NCBI GenBank assembly: GCA_035551935.1
Contig: DASZMJ010000099.1
Coordinates: forward strand, 1 to 12,504
Direction of reading: 5' to 3'
DNA: 12,504 bases
Source: DASZMJ01 sp035551935
GTDB taxonomy: Bacteria; Planctomycetota; Planctomycetia; Isosphaerales; Isosphaeraceae
Shown: piece after piece, positions 6,044 to 12,441 of the stretch
How the letters are laid out: every line of letters starts with the position of its first letter
Numbering within the stretch: position 1 is the first letter of the stretch
The notes under the pieces: generated by a model
Told to the model about the DNA's origin: nothing
What the model saw: the letters and a program-made list of their open reading frames with translations, nothing else
Databases searched by the model: none
Translations under genes and position numbers: made by a program

Positions 6044-6526
6044 TCAATAGCGGCCGCCGTAGCCGCCGCCGCTGCCGCCGCTGCCGCCGCTGCCGCCGCC
6101 GCGACGGCCACCGCCGCCGCCGTAGCCGCCGCCACCGCCGCCGTAGCCGCCGCCGCCACCGCCGTAGCCGCCGCCGCCGCCGTAGCCGCCGCTGCCACCG
6201 CCGTAGCCGCCGCCGCCGCCGCGACGGCCACCGCCGCCGCCGCCGCCGTAGCCGCCGCCACCGCCGCCGGAACGCGGCTCGCGCGGGCGGGCCTCGTTGA
6301 CGGTCAGGTTGCGGCCCTTGTAGTCCTGGCCGTTCAGGCCGTTGGCCGCCTCGTCGGCCTGCTGACCATCGGCCATCTCGACGAAGCCGAACCCCTTGGA
6401 GCGGTTCGTGTCGCGGTCGATGATGATCTGGGCCGAGAGGACCTCGCCATAGCTGCTGAACAGCTCCACCAAGTTGTCCTCGGTGGTGTCGTAGGTCAGG
6501 TTGCCGACATAGAGCTTCTTGGACAC
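6044..6526 (-). CDS. Small RRM RNA-binding protein with glycine-rich Gly/Tyr/Arg tail
   Basis: A 160-residue single-RRM protein resembling the cyanobacterial Rbp and plant GRP type; in cyanobacteria such proteins bind RNA and several respond to cold. The RRM fills residues 1-80, with RNP2 LYVGNL (5-10) and RNP1 KGFGFVEM (44-51), including the aromatic positions that stack on RNA. From about residue 87 the sequence is almost entirely Gly with regularly spaced Tyr and RR pairs (GGGGGYGGG, GGRRGGG), a disordered tail of the RGG/GY kind that can bind RNA weakly and support self-association. The start is GTG at 6526, preceded by AGAGGA (complement of 6534-6539) at 7 nt. It begins directly before the family's usual KKLYVGNL. 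It lies 140 nt downstream of the large kinase gene on the same strand and probably has its own promoter. Confidence 0.93.
   Translation of the reverse strand: MSKKLYVGNLTYDTTEDNLVELFSSYGEVLSAQIIIDRDTNRSKGFGFVEMADGQQADEAANGLNGQDYKGRNLTVNEARPREPRSGGGGGGYGGGGGGGRRGGGGGYGGGSGGYGGGGGYGGGGGGYGGGGGGYGGGGGRRGGGSGGSGGSGGGYGGRY
6047..6271. repeat. GCC-rich low-complexity tract encoding the glycine tail
   Basis: The DNA is a run of GCC/CCG triplets interrupted by GTA (Tyr codons on the minus strand) with a recurring period of about 18-24 nt. It encodes the Gly/Tyr/Arg tail of the RRM protein. The tract is prone to slippage, so tail length probably varies between strains, and assembly errors are possible. 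Confidence 0.8.
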
Positions 6527-6648
6527 GAGCGAATCCTCTGCAAAACTGCGGGACCTGCGTTTCTGGCGAGGCTAGCGTCGAGACGGCTAAAGAGAACCCG
6601 CCGGAAGCGGCTGCTCTAAGCCTAACGTTTCCCCCGCGTTTGCACAGC

Positions 6649-6686
6649 GGAAAAACGACTTTTTTTTCACGATTTTCCGTTTTTCC
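6649..6686. terminator. Possible AT-rich stem-loop spanning the end of the TPR-kinase gene
   Basis: GGAAAAACG (6649-6657) pairs with CGTTTTTCC (6678-6686) across 20 nt. The region includes the kinase stop codon (6667-6669) and an 8-nt A-run on the coding strand. It is locally AT-rich in GC-rich surroundings. It could mark the 3' end of the kinase transcript, but the stem is weak and the T-run is inside the stem, not after it. Confidence 0.3.
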
Positions 6687-9600
6687 CCGACCCCGTCGCG
6701 CCGGTCGGATTCGGAACCCCGGCGCGGCGGCGGGCGGCCCCGTCGACGTCGTCCCAGAACCGCCGCCACGCCGCGCGCTCCGCCTCGGGGAGCCGCTCCA
6801 GCGCGTCCGGATCGCGGAGGCCGGCGAGGTCCGGGTCGAGCCGGAGTTGGCGCAGCCGCGACACGACCTCGGCCGTCTCGGCGGCCGGTCGCCGACTCCA
6901 CGCGGCCAGCTCGTCGCGGAGCCAGCCCAGCGCCTCGGACCGCAACGCGGCGCGGGACTCGGGATCGGCCTCGGCCGCGTCGTCGCCGCGGCCGAGGCCG
7001 GTCATGGCGGCGGCGCAGGCCGCGTCGTGGCGATGATAGGCCGCGAGGTCCTCGAGGAGCTTGGGGTCGGCCGCGAAGGCCGACTCGTACAGCTTCGCCG
7101 CCGCCCGCGGCCGGTGCCGGATCAGGGCCAGGCGGGCGAGGTCGACCCCCTCGACCGGCGACGCCGGCCGCGCGTCGCCGCGGAGCACCGCCGGCAGCTT
7201 CGGCTCGACGGCTTGCAGGCGTTTGATCCGGTCGATCAGCCGGTTCGCGGCGTTGCCGACCGGCGACCCGACCGGCGCCAGCGCCCGGACCCGCGCGCCC
7301 GCGTCGAGGCCGGTCGCGAAGTCGCCGCGCAGGCTGGCGTTCCGGGCGAGATGATACTGGGCGAACGGGTCCTTGGGGTCGAGCTTCACCGCGCGTCGGA
7401 GCGGGTCGTTCGCCTCGTCGAGGCGGCCGAGGTCCGTCAAGGACAGGCCGAGCCCCAGGTGGGCCTTCGCGTCGCCGGGCCGGAGGCGGGCCGCGGCGGC
7501 GTACTCGACGGCGGCGTCGGCGAACCGACCCTGTCCCCAGCGGATCTCGGCGAGGTTGCGGTGCGCCTCGGGCTCGTCGGGGCGGAGCCGGATCGCCTCG
7601 ACGTATTCGTCGGCCGACTCGTCCCCCCTGCCCGCGTTGTACAAGGCCGCCGCGAGGTTGTAGTGCGCCGCGGCCGACTTCGGCCGCAGGGCGACCGCGG
7701 CGGTCAGGTGGGGCACCGCCTCGGCGTCGCGGGAGGGCTTCAGCTCCATGAAGACCTCGCCGAGGGTGTCGCAGAGCCAGTAATCGTCGGGGAACCGCCG
7801 GCGCCCTTCGCGGAGCTTGGCGAGGGCGAGGTCGCTGTCGCCGAGCATGTGCAGGCCCCACCCGAGCAGCCAGAGGCTGGCCGGCGGCTGCGACGCGAGC
7901 CTCGGGTCGGCGGCCAGGCGGCGGAGGGCGGCGAGGTCGTCGCGCTCGTAGGCGATCAGGAGCTCGTCGCGCCAGGGGTCGGGGTCGGCGCGGCGGGCCG
8001 CCTCGATCGGCCGATGCCAGTCGGCCTCGGGCCGGCCGGCGCCGCGGCGATCGATCGCCCACTCGACCAGCGCCGCGGCGGCGGCCGTCGCCACGACCTT
8101 CGGCCGCCGTGCCAGGACGCGGCCGACGGCCTCGGCCCCCTGGCGGTCGAGGTCCAGGCCCGCGGCGGCGAACGCGCGACCGAAGTCGGCGTCGGCCTCG
8201 GCCTCCTGGTCCCCGTCGTGCCGCGCCCGGACCTCCTCGATCCGTTCGATGAGCGCCTTGTCCGCCACGGCCCGACGCTCGCCGGCCTCGATCTGCCGCT
8301 CCAGCGCGTCGAGGCGGCCCCGCGCCGGGGAGGTGATGAACATGGCGGCCAGGAGGTCGTCGGCGTGCTCGAGCGACCCCCGGGCGTCGCGCCACTTCTC
8401 CAGGCCCCCGGAGGGGTCGGCCGCGGCCTGGTCGCGGAGGACCTCGGCCTCCTTGAGGGCCAGCTCGAGCTGATTCTGCCGCCGCTGGCGGAGGTTGAGG
8501 AGGAAGGCGGTCCCGCCGCCGACGCTCACGATCAGGGTGAAGACGGTCGCCGCGAGGACCAGCGACAGCCGACGCCGCTTCGCCTCCTCGTCGGCCCGCG
8601 CCCGCGCCGCGGCCCCCTCGATCTCGGCCTGGCGGAGCCGCTCGCGGACGCTCTCGCCGAATTCCGTGATCCGCGACGCGACCGCGCGGGCGTCGCGCGG
8701 GCGGGCGTCGCGGGAGGGGGCGAGGCAATCGCGGGCCATGGCGAGCAATTCGGCGTCGGCGCCGCAGGCGTCGAGCCGGGCCAGGGCGTCGGCCAGGTCG
8801 CCTTGCGCGGCCTTCTGCAAGACCTCGCTCGCCGACCGACCGAGGAACGGCGGCCGGCCGGTGAGGACCTCGCAAAGGATCGCCCCGAGGCCGAAGACGT
8901 CGGACCGCTCGTCGACCTCGTCGAGCGCCCCGCGCGCCTGCTCGGGGGCCATGTACGCCGGCGTGCCGAGCACGCTGCCGGCCCGCGACTCGTCCGCCCG
9001 CGACCCCGACCGCGCCGTCTGCGGCGGCGCCATCTCGACGCCCGAGCCGTCCGGCGCCGAGGGAGTCGTCGTCGCGCCCGCTTCTCCCTCGCGCTTCAAG
9101 ACCTTGGCGAGGCCCCAGTCCATCACCAGGACCTCGCCGAAGCCGCCCACCATGATGTTGGCCGGCTTCAGGTCGCGGTGGATGACCCCGCGGGCGTGCG
9201 CGTAGGCCACGGTCTGGCAGACCTGGGTGAAGATGCCGAGCATCCGCGTCAGGTCGTGCGCCGGGTCGGGGCGCTCCGCGAGCAGGTCGCGGAAGGTCCG
9301 GCCGCGGACGAGCTTCATCGTGAAGTAAGGGCGGCGGTCGTCGAACCGCCCCAGCTCGTAGACCGGCACGACGCCGGGATGCTGCAACTGGCCGGCGATC
9401 TGCGCCTCCTCGACGAACCGACGGACGAGCCCCTCGTCGCCGCGCAGCTCGTCGAGCAGGACCTTGACGGCCAGCTCGCGGCCGAGGTCGGCGTCGCGGC
9501 CGACGAGGACCGCCCCCATCCCCCCGCGGCCGAGCTCGCCGGCCACCTCGTACCGCGCGATCGTGCCGCCGCCGACGGTCCGGCCCGCCTCGAAGGCGAC

Positions 9601-9771
9601 GGGCGGCCGCTCGCCGAGCGCCAGGCCGAAGGCCGTCGTCAGGTCCGTCGGCACGATCGTCACCGGCGCCTCGTCGGGCCCCATCGTCGCCAGGGAGGCC
9701 GCCCGCGTCTCCAACACCTCCACCTCGCGCGCGTCGTCGGTCTGTGTCGTCGGCTCGGCCATCGTCGGCAT
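6667..9771 (-). CDS. Membrane-anchored Ser/Thr protein kinase with TPR sensor region
   Basis: A 1,034-residue Hanks-type kinase. The kinase domain (about 74-375) is canonical: glycine loop GRGGMG (81-86), K103 in AVKV, H198-R-D200 with K202 and N205, D218-W-G in place of DFG (a common planctomycete variant), GTPAYMAPE (269-277) and DVFGLG (291-296). An acidic, Ser/Thr-rich insert (226-265) lies in the activation segment. One membrane helix follows (about 402-425, LSLVLAATVFTLIVSVGGG), placing the kinase in the cytoplasm and the rest outside. The outer part has coiled helices (430-600) and TPRs (about 631-830, for example AHYNLAAALYNAGRGDESADEYVEAIRLRP). It ends with a module recalled from planctomycete kinases (DAACAAAM, ALGWLRDEL, DPDLAGLRD, LPEAERAAWRRFWDDV; 916-1009). 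The likely role is transmembrane signalling through protein-protein contacts. ATG at 9762 is an alternative start, with GAGG 9 nt upstream. Confidence 0.93.
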   Translation of the reverse strand: MPTMAEPTTQTDDAREVEVLETRAASLATMGPDEAPVTIVPTDLTTAFGLALGERPPVAFEAGRTVGGGTIARYEVAGELGRGGMGAVLVGRDADLGRELAVKVLLDELRGDEGLVRRFVEEAQIAGQLQHPGVVPVYELGRFDDRRPYFTMKLVRGRTFRDLLAERPDPAHDLTRMLGIFTQVCQTVAYAHARGVIHRDLKPANIMVGGFGEVLVMDWGLAKVLKREGEAGATTTPSAPDGSGVEMAPPQTARSGSRADESRAGSVLGTPAYMAPEQARGALDEVDERSDVFGLGAILCEVLTGRPPFLGRSASEVLQKAAQGDLADALARLDACGADAELLAMARDCLAPSRDARPRDARAVASRITEFGESVRERLRQAEIEGAAARARADEEAKRRRLSLVLAATVFTLIVSVGGGTAFLLNLRQRRQNQLELALKEAEVLRDQAAADPSGGLEKWRDARGSLEHADDLLAAMFITSPARGRLDALERQIEAGERRAVADKALIERIEEVRARHDGDQEAEADADFGRAFAAAGLDLDRQGAEAVGRVLARRPKVVATAAAAALVEWAIDRRGAGRPEADWHRPIEAARRADPDPWRDELLIAYERDDLAALRRLAADPRLASQPPASLWLLGWGLHMLGDSDLALAKLREGRRRFPDDYWLCDTLGEVFMELKPSRDAEAVPHLTAAVALRPKSAAAHYNLAAALYNAGRGDESADEYVEAIRLRPDEPEAHRNLAEIRWGQGRFADAAVEYAAAARLRPGDAKAHLGLGLSLTDLGRLDEANDPLRRAVKLDPKDPFAQYHLARNASLRGDFATGLDAGARVRALAPVGSPVGNAANRLIDRIKRLQAVEPKLPAVLRGDARPASPVEGVDLARLALIRHRPRAAAKLYESAFAADPKLLEDLAAYHRHDAACAAAMTGLGRGDDAAEADPESRAALRSEALGWLRDELAAWSRRPAAETAEVVSRLRQLRLDPDLAGLRDPDALERLPEAERAAWRRFWDDVDGAARRRAGVPNPTGATGSGKNGKS

Positions 9772-9785
9772 CCTCGCGAAATCGT

Positions 9786-9830
9786 GTCCTCTCCCAGGAC
9801 ATCATAGAGCATTCCTCGATCGGTTGTCGC
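9786..9830 (-). promoter_or_regulatory. Candidate promoter for the TPR-kinase gene
   Basis: On the minus strand GCGACA (complement of 9825-9830, four of six to TTGACA) and TATGAT (complement of 9801-9806, five of six to TATAAT) are 18 nt apart. Transcription would start about 25-30 nt before the ATG. The dyad GTCCT-CTCCC-AGGAC (9786-9800) lies at the expected transcript start. It is a consensus match only. Confidence 0.4.
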
Positions 9831-9843
9831 GCCCCTTCTCCTC

Positions 9844-9909
9844 GTAGGGCAGGGCTCGCCCTGCCTCCTGAGGCTCAGGATCGAGGAGGCAGGGCGAGCC
9901 CTACCCTAC
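9844..9909. repeat. REP-like inverted doublet with GTAG heads (family A)
   Basis: Two 26-bp arms (9844-9869 and 9884-9909) are inverted copies differing at one base, around a 14-nt spacer. Each arm begins GTAG on its own outer strand, and each folds by itself: GGCAGGG-CTCG-CCCTGCC in the left arm, with a G-T wobble in the right arm. A GTAG tetranucleotide at the foot of an imperfect hairpin, arranged as an inverted pair, is the layout of REP/BIME elements mobilised by RAYT transposases. The right arm includes the TAG stop codon of the glycosyltransferase gene (9906-9908), so it may also shape that transcript's 3' end. No RAYT gene is in the window. Confidence 0.65.
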
Positions 9910-11141
9910 GGGAGATCGAGGATCCGGCCGGGCCGTCGCGCCGAGGCCGCCAGCAACGCCAGGGCGGGCACGATCGGCGCCCGCATTCGGAGGTCGGTCC
10001 AGTAGATGGCATGCACAGCCGACAGGCCCGCGATCATCGCGATCGCCCCCACCCGAGGCCATCGCCAGGACTCGCGTTGCAGCAAGGCGACCACCAACGC
10101 GATCCAGAACGGGACCGTCCACAAGGCCGTCGCGATCCGGAACCCGAGAGGATACACCGACTCCGACGGCGCCACCGCCCAGAACTTGCCCAGCCGCGCG
10201 ATCGAGGCCCGGCAGAACGTCCCCGGCCGCTCGCGGAGCATCCGCCACCCTTCGGCGCTGAGCCGCCGGTTCGCCTCGGGCTCGGAGAGGCCCATCGTCA
10301 ACAGCGTGATGTCGCGACGCCACTCCCAGAGGGTCTGTCCCCCCCAAACCGCCCCCGGCGGGCCGTCGAGGATCTCGCGGTAATAGACCGGATTGTTCGC
10401 CATCGCCAGCGTGTAACCGCCGTGCGTCGATGACCAGACCGGCTCGCCGAACAGCCTCCAGTTCCGATACGCCCACGGGCTCATCGTCGCCACGACGACC
10501 ACGCCGACGATCGCCGCCCTCCCGATCCTTCGCGACCACCCCCCCTGCCCCGTCACCACCTCGGCCACGATCACCAGCGCCGCCGACGGCAACACGCTCG
10601 GCCGGCAGAGCCCGAGCAGCCCGAACCCCAATCCGCCGAGGACCGCGTCCCGGACCTTCAACCCCTCCCGATCCGCCAGCGCCGCCAGCGTCATCGCGAC
10701 CAATGCCGCCGAGAGCGTCTCCGTCATCGCCGTCTTGCTCTGGACGACGAGCACCGGGTCGAACGCCACCAGCGCCGCCGCGAGGATCGCCCGCTCCCAC
10801 GACAGCCCCCATCTCCGCGCGGTGAGCCCCGTGAACGCGATCGTCGCCCCTCCCAGCATCAAGTGGAGCCTCCAGACCCCCCCCGGCGATTCGGGATTCC
10901 TCGACGCGTCGGCCGGCACGAGCAACAGCGCATAGAGCGGCGGCCGATACGCCGTGAGCTTGCCGTTGAGCGCGAACCCCTCGCCGTTGCGGAGCGACCG
11001 GGCGATCCGCCGATAATTGTCCGGGTCATTCTCCGGGTCGTCGAGCGGCTTCCTCGGCGCCGGCACCATCACCGCCAGCCGCGCCCCGACCCCGAGCAGC
11101 ACGACCACCCCCAGCCACCCCCGCCACGCCGTCGCGCCCAT
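9906..11141 (-). CDS. Polytopic membrane glycosyltransferase, GT39/ArnT-PMT-like
   Basis: A 411-residue integral membrane protein of the GT-C fold, which uses polyprenyl-phosphate sugars outside the cytoplasm; the acceptor cannot be told. About nine to eleven hydrophobic segments are visible (for example 8-26, 96-108, 117-133, 141-156, 165-178, 183-197, 206-222, 337-354, 364-378, 388-400). The first outer loop carries acidic residues near the expected catalytic site (DDPENDPDNY, 34-43), then the family signatures IARSLRNGEGF (46-56), TAYRPPLYALLL (63-74) and KTAMTETLSAAL (136-147). Further signatures are RNWRLFGEPVW, STHGGYTLAMANNP (226-251) and TDLRMRAPIVPALALL (382-397). The frame is open to 11237, but ATG 11141 is preferred: it follows AAGGGGTGA at a suitable distance and starts directly before the first helix. 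The 32 extra residues are low-complexity and run into a repeat element. The stop codon is inside a REP-like repeat. Confidence 0.87.
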   Translation of the reverse strand: MGATAWRGWLGVVVLLGVGARLAVMVPAPRKPLDDPENDPDNYRRIARSLRNGEGFALNGKLTAYRPPLYALLLVPADASRNPESPGGVWRLHLMLGGATIAFTGLTARRWGLSWERAILAAALVAFDPVLVVQSKTAMTETLSAALVAMTLAALADREGLKVRDAVLGGLGFGLLGLCRPSVLPSAALVIVAEVVTGQGGWSRRIGRAAIVGVVVVATMSPWAYRNWRLFGEPVWSSTHGGYTLAMANNPVYYREILDGPPGAVWGGQTLWEWRRDITLLTMGLSEPEANRRLSAEGWRMLRERPGTFCRASIARLGKFWAVAPSESVYPLGFRIATALWTVPFWIALVVALLQRESWRWPRVGAIAMIAGLSAVHAIYWTDLRMRAPIVPALALLAASARRPGRILDLP

Positions 11142-11207
11142 CCCGATCACCCCTTTTGAAGTCCCATCCCGTCGATCCTCGCGATCTGAGCGTGTGCGGG
11201 GGCGCGG

Positions 11208-11213
11208 TGTCAA
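11208..11213 (-). promoter_or_regulatory. Perfect TTGACA box upstream of the glycosyltransferase gene
   Basis: The complement of 11208-11213 is TTGACA, 66 nt upstream of the preferred start and directly abutting the outer end of the 35-bp inverted repeat element at 11214. The -10 region 17-18 nt downstream (CTCAGAT) is poor, so promoter activity is uncertain. Confidence 0.25.
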
Positions 11214-11327
11214 CGGAGGCGAAGAGGGATTCACCACAAAGGCACAAAGGAAGAAAAATCAAAATTCTTACAATTATTCTTTATTTGTGCCTTTTGTGCC
11301 TTTGTGGTGAATCCCTCTTCGCCTCCG
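11214..11327. repeat. 35-bp perfect inverted repeat with AT-rich core (MITE-like, type 1)
   Basis: The arms 11214-11248 and 11293-11327 are exact inverted copies, starting CGGAGGCGAAGAGGGATTCA on the outer side. The 44-nt core is strongly AT-rich (AAAAATCAAAATTCTTAC and similar), unlike the surrounding DNA. The inner arms consist of tandem CACAAAGG-type units, and the right side carries one additional unit (TTTGTGCC, 11284-11291 approximately). No clear target duplication flanks it. Repeats of the form ACCACAAAGGCACAAAGG are recalled from various environmental bacteria. It could be a non-autonomous mobile element or a strong stem-loop at the 5' side of both divergent genes. Confidence 0.75.
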
Positions 11328-11341
11328 CCTCTCCTCCGGGT

Positions 11342-11347
11342 TATGAT
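11342..11347 (+). promoter_or_regulatory. Possible -10 box (TATGAT) for the right-hand membrane protein gene
   Basis: TATGAT (five of six to TATAAT) sits between the two repeat elements. Without the inserted 166-bp element and one copy of the direct repeat it would be about 50 nt upstream of the ATG at 11569; now it is about 220 nt away. The -35 position falls in the outer end of the 35-bp repeat (TTCGCC) and matches poorly. Confidence 0.25.
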
Positions 11348-11378
11348 CCCCGCCGATGGACCGTCCCATCATCTTCAG

Positions 11379-11544
11379 CTGACCGACCGTCACTCTTCCC
11401 CGTAGCAGGCACGCTCCGCGTGCCGTCCGCCATGACCCAAGAACTTGGTGTTCGGGCGGACGGCACGCGGAGCGTGCCTGCTACGAAGTCTGGGCCGACG
11501 GCCGGGGCCCCGACGGCGCCGCCCCGAAAGTGACGGTCGGTCAG
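11379..11544. mobile_element. MITE-like 166-bp element with 16-bp TIRs and 10-bp flanking direct repeats
   Basis: The left terminus CTGACCGACCGTCACT (11379-11394) and the right terminus AGTGACGGTCGGTCAG (11529-11544) are perfect inverted copies. Immediately outside each is the same 10 bp, TCATCTTCAG (11369-11378 and 11545-11554), which has the form of a target-site duplication. No coding sequence of note lies inside, so the element is non-autonomous. It contains a nested 31-bp inverted doublet (11401-11485) and a GC-rich filler with GGGGCCCC. Deleting the element and one repeat joins CCATCATCTTCAG to GGAGGGATTGCACG-ATG, a plausible uninterrupted leader. The family is not recognised; 10-bp duplications occur in several DDE transposase families. 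Confidence 0.8.
11401..11485. repeat. REP-like inverted doublet with GTAG heads (family B), nested in the MITE
   Basis: The arms 11401-11431 and 11455-11485 are perfect 31-bp inverted copies around a 23-nt spacer. Each arm has GTAG at its outer foot (11402-11405 on plus, 11481-11484 on minus), then a short hairpin GGCACG-CTCCG-CGTGCC. The spacer holds its own palindrome CCAAG-AA-CTTGG (11437-11448). The head and hairpin layout matches family A at 9844-9909, but the stem sequence is different. Confidence 0.7.
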
Positions 11545-11568
11545 TCATCTTCAGGGAGGGATTGCACG

Positions 11569-12441
11569 ATGAAGCTCCGTGGGATCACGATCCGGGGTGT
11601 GTTGCTGGCGGTGGTCGTCGCGGCGATCGACTGCGCGATCGTGCGGTCGATCGCCGCGCGGGGGGACCAGGCGGAGTGGCTGCTCGCGATCGTCGTCATC
11701 ACCTTGCCGATGGCGACAGTCCTGGCCGTCGGCCTCCTGCTCGGCCTGCGCGGGCGATGGCACTCGTTCTGGGTCGGGTTCGAGATCGCCGGCTGGCTCG
11801 CTCTGGCGTCGTTCGTCGCGGTCGCGTACGCGCGGCCGGATCGCCTCGTCGGCATCGTGGAACCGTTGCTTGACCGGACCGGCGAGGCGATCGGCAAGCC
11901 GCTCGGCGTGGACCTGCTCGCGAGCGAGTCGTACACGTCCGCGGAGGAGTTCGTGATCCTGCCCCTCCTCGTCACCGCGCCGCTCGCCGCGGTCGCGACG
12001 GCGGTGGGTCTGCTGACGCGCTGGCTCCGGGTCCGCATCGCGTTCGAGCGGTTCGCCCGTCGGCCCGGGCGCCCGGTGCGGACGGCGGTCGTGTGGCTCC
12101 TGGTCTTCTTCGTCCTGCCCGGGGTCGGGGTCGAAGCGTTCCTCCGCCGGAGGATCGACCCGTTCACGGTCCGGCTCGTCGAGGGCAAGCAGGCCATGCT
12201 CGAGATCGCCGGGAGCAACGGCTTCTACGCCTACCTCGACGACGGTTCCACCGTCCTGCTCCCGAACCGGGCGCGGGTCCGGGTGGTGGAAGACCAGCGG
12301 GCCGTCTCCACACACCTGTTGTATGCCGACGGGCGTGGGCCGTATGTGGACTCGCGCCCGGTCACCGTCACCGTCCTCGACGGCGACTCCAGGGGCAAGC
12401 TCACCTTCCTCCCCCGCTGCTTCCTCCGGCCGTTGCGGTAG
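11569..12441 (+). CDS. Membrane protein of unknown function with soluble C-terminal domain
   Basis: A 290-residue protein that is not recognised. Five hydrophobic segments are visible: about 8-26, 38-60, 68-87, 128-149 and 171-190. Between the third and fourth is a polar loop of about 40 residues (RPDRLVGIVEPLLDRTGEAIGKPLGVDLLASESYTS). After the last helix comes a basic patch (RRRID) and a domain of about 95 residues rich in predicted beta strands (LVEGKQAMLEI, FYAYLDDGSTVLLPN, RVRVVED, PVTVTVLDGD, GKLTFLPRCFL), which may be a small beta-barrel; no family is assigned. The frame extends up to 11530, but ATG 11569 is chosen because GGGAGGG (11554-11560) precedes it by 8 nt and because the region upstream is the MITE terminus. 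A mobile element separates the gene from any older promoter. Confidence 0.75.
   Translation: MKLRGITIRGVLLAVVVAAIDCAIVRSIAARGDQAEWLLAIVVITLPMATVLAVGLLLGLRGRWHSFWVGFEIAGWLALASFVAVAYARPDRLVGIVEPLLDRTGEAIGKPLGVDLLASESYTSAEEFVILPLLVTAPLAAVATAVGLLTRWLRVRIAFERFARRPGRPVRTAVVWLLVFFVLPGVGVEAFLRRRIDPFTVRLVEGKQAMLEIAGSNGFYAYLDDGSTVLLPNRARVRVVEDQRAVSTHLLYADGRGPYVDSRPVTVTVLDGDSRGKLTFLPRCFLRPLR

Noticed and set aside
6047..6271. CRISPR-like appearance of regularly spaced GCC-rich units
   Set aside because: The units are codon-based, lack unique spacers and are explained by the Gly/Tyr/Arg tail.
5951..6619. Alanine- or arginine-rich frames on the plus strand across 5951-6619
   Set aside because: They are translations of the GCC repeats that encode the glycine tail of the RRM protein on the other strand.
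6660..6667. Run of eight T residues as an intrinsic terminator for a plus-strand gene
   Set aside because: No plus-strand gene ends there, and no GC stem precedes it. On the coding strand it is an A-run next to the kinase stop.
6587..9807. Two frames of more than 1,000 codons overlapping the TPR-kinase gene
   Set aside because: Both are alternate-frame shadows of the kinase, which has every catalytic motif in order. High GC suppresses stop codons in the other frames.
11142..11237. Upstream extension of the glycosyltransferase to an ATG at 11237
   Set aside because: The 32 extra residues are polar and low-complexity, begin inside the 35-bp repeat element, and the ATG at 11141 has a good ribosome binding site directly before the first helix.
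11156..11533. Plus-strand frame of 125 codons through both repeat elements
   Set aside because: It consists of translated inverted repeats, has no ribosome binding site of note and no protein-like character.
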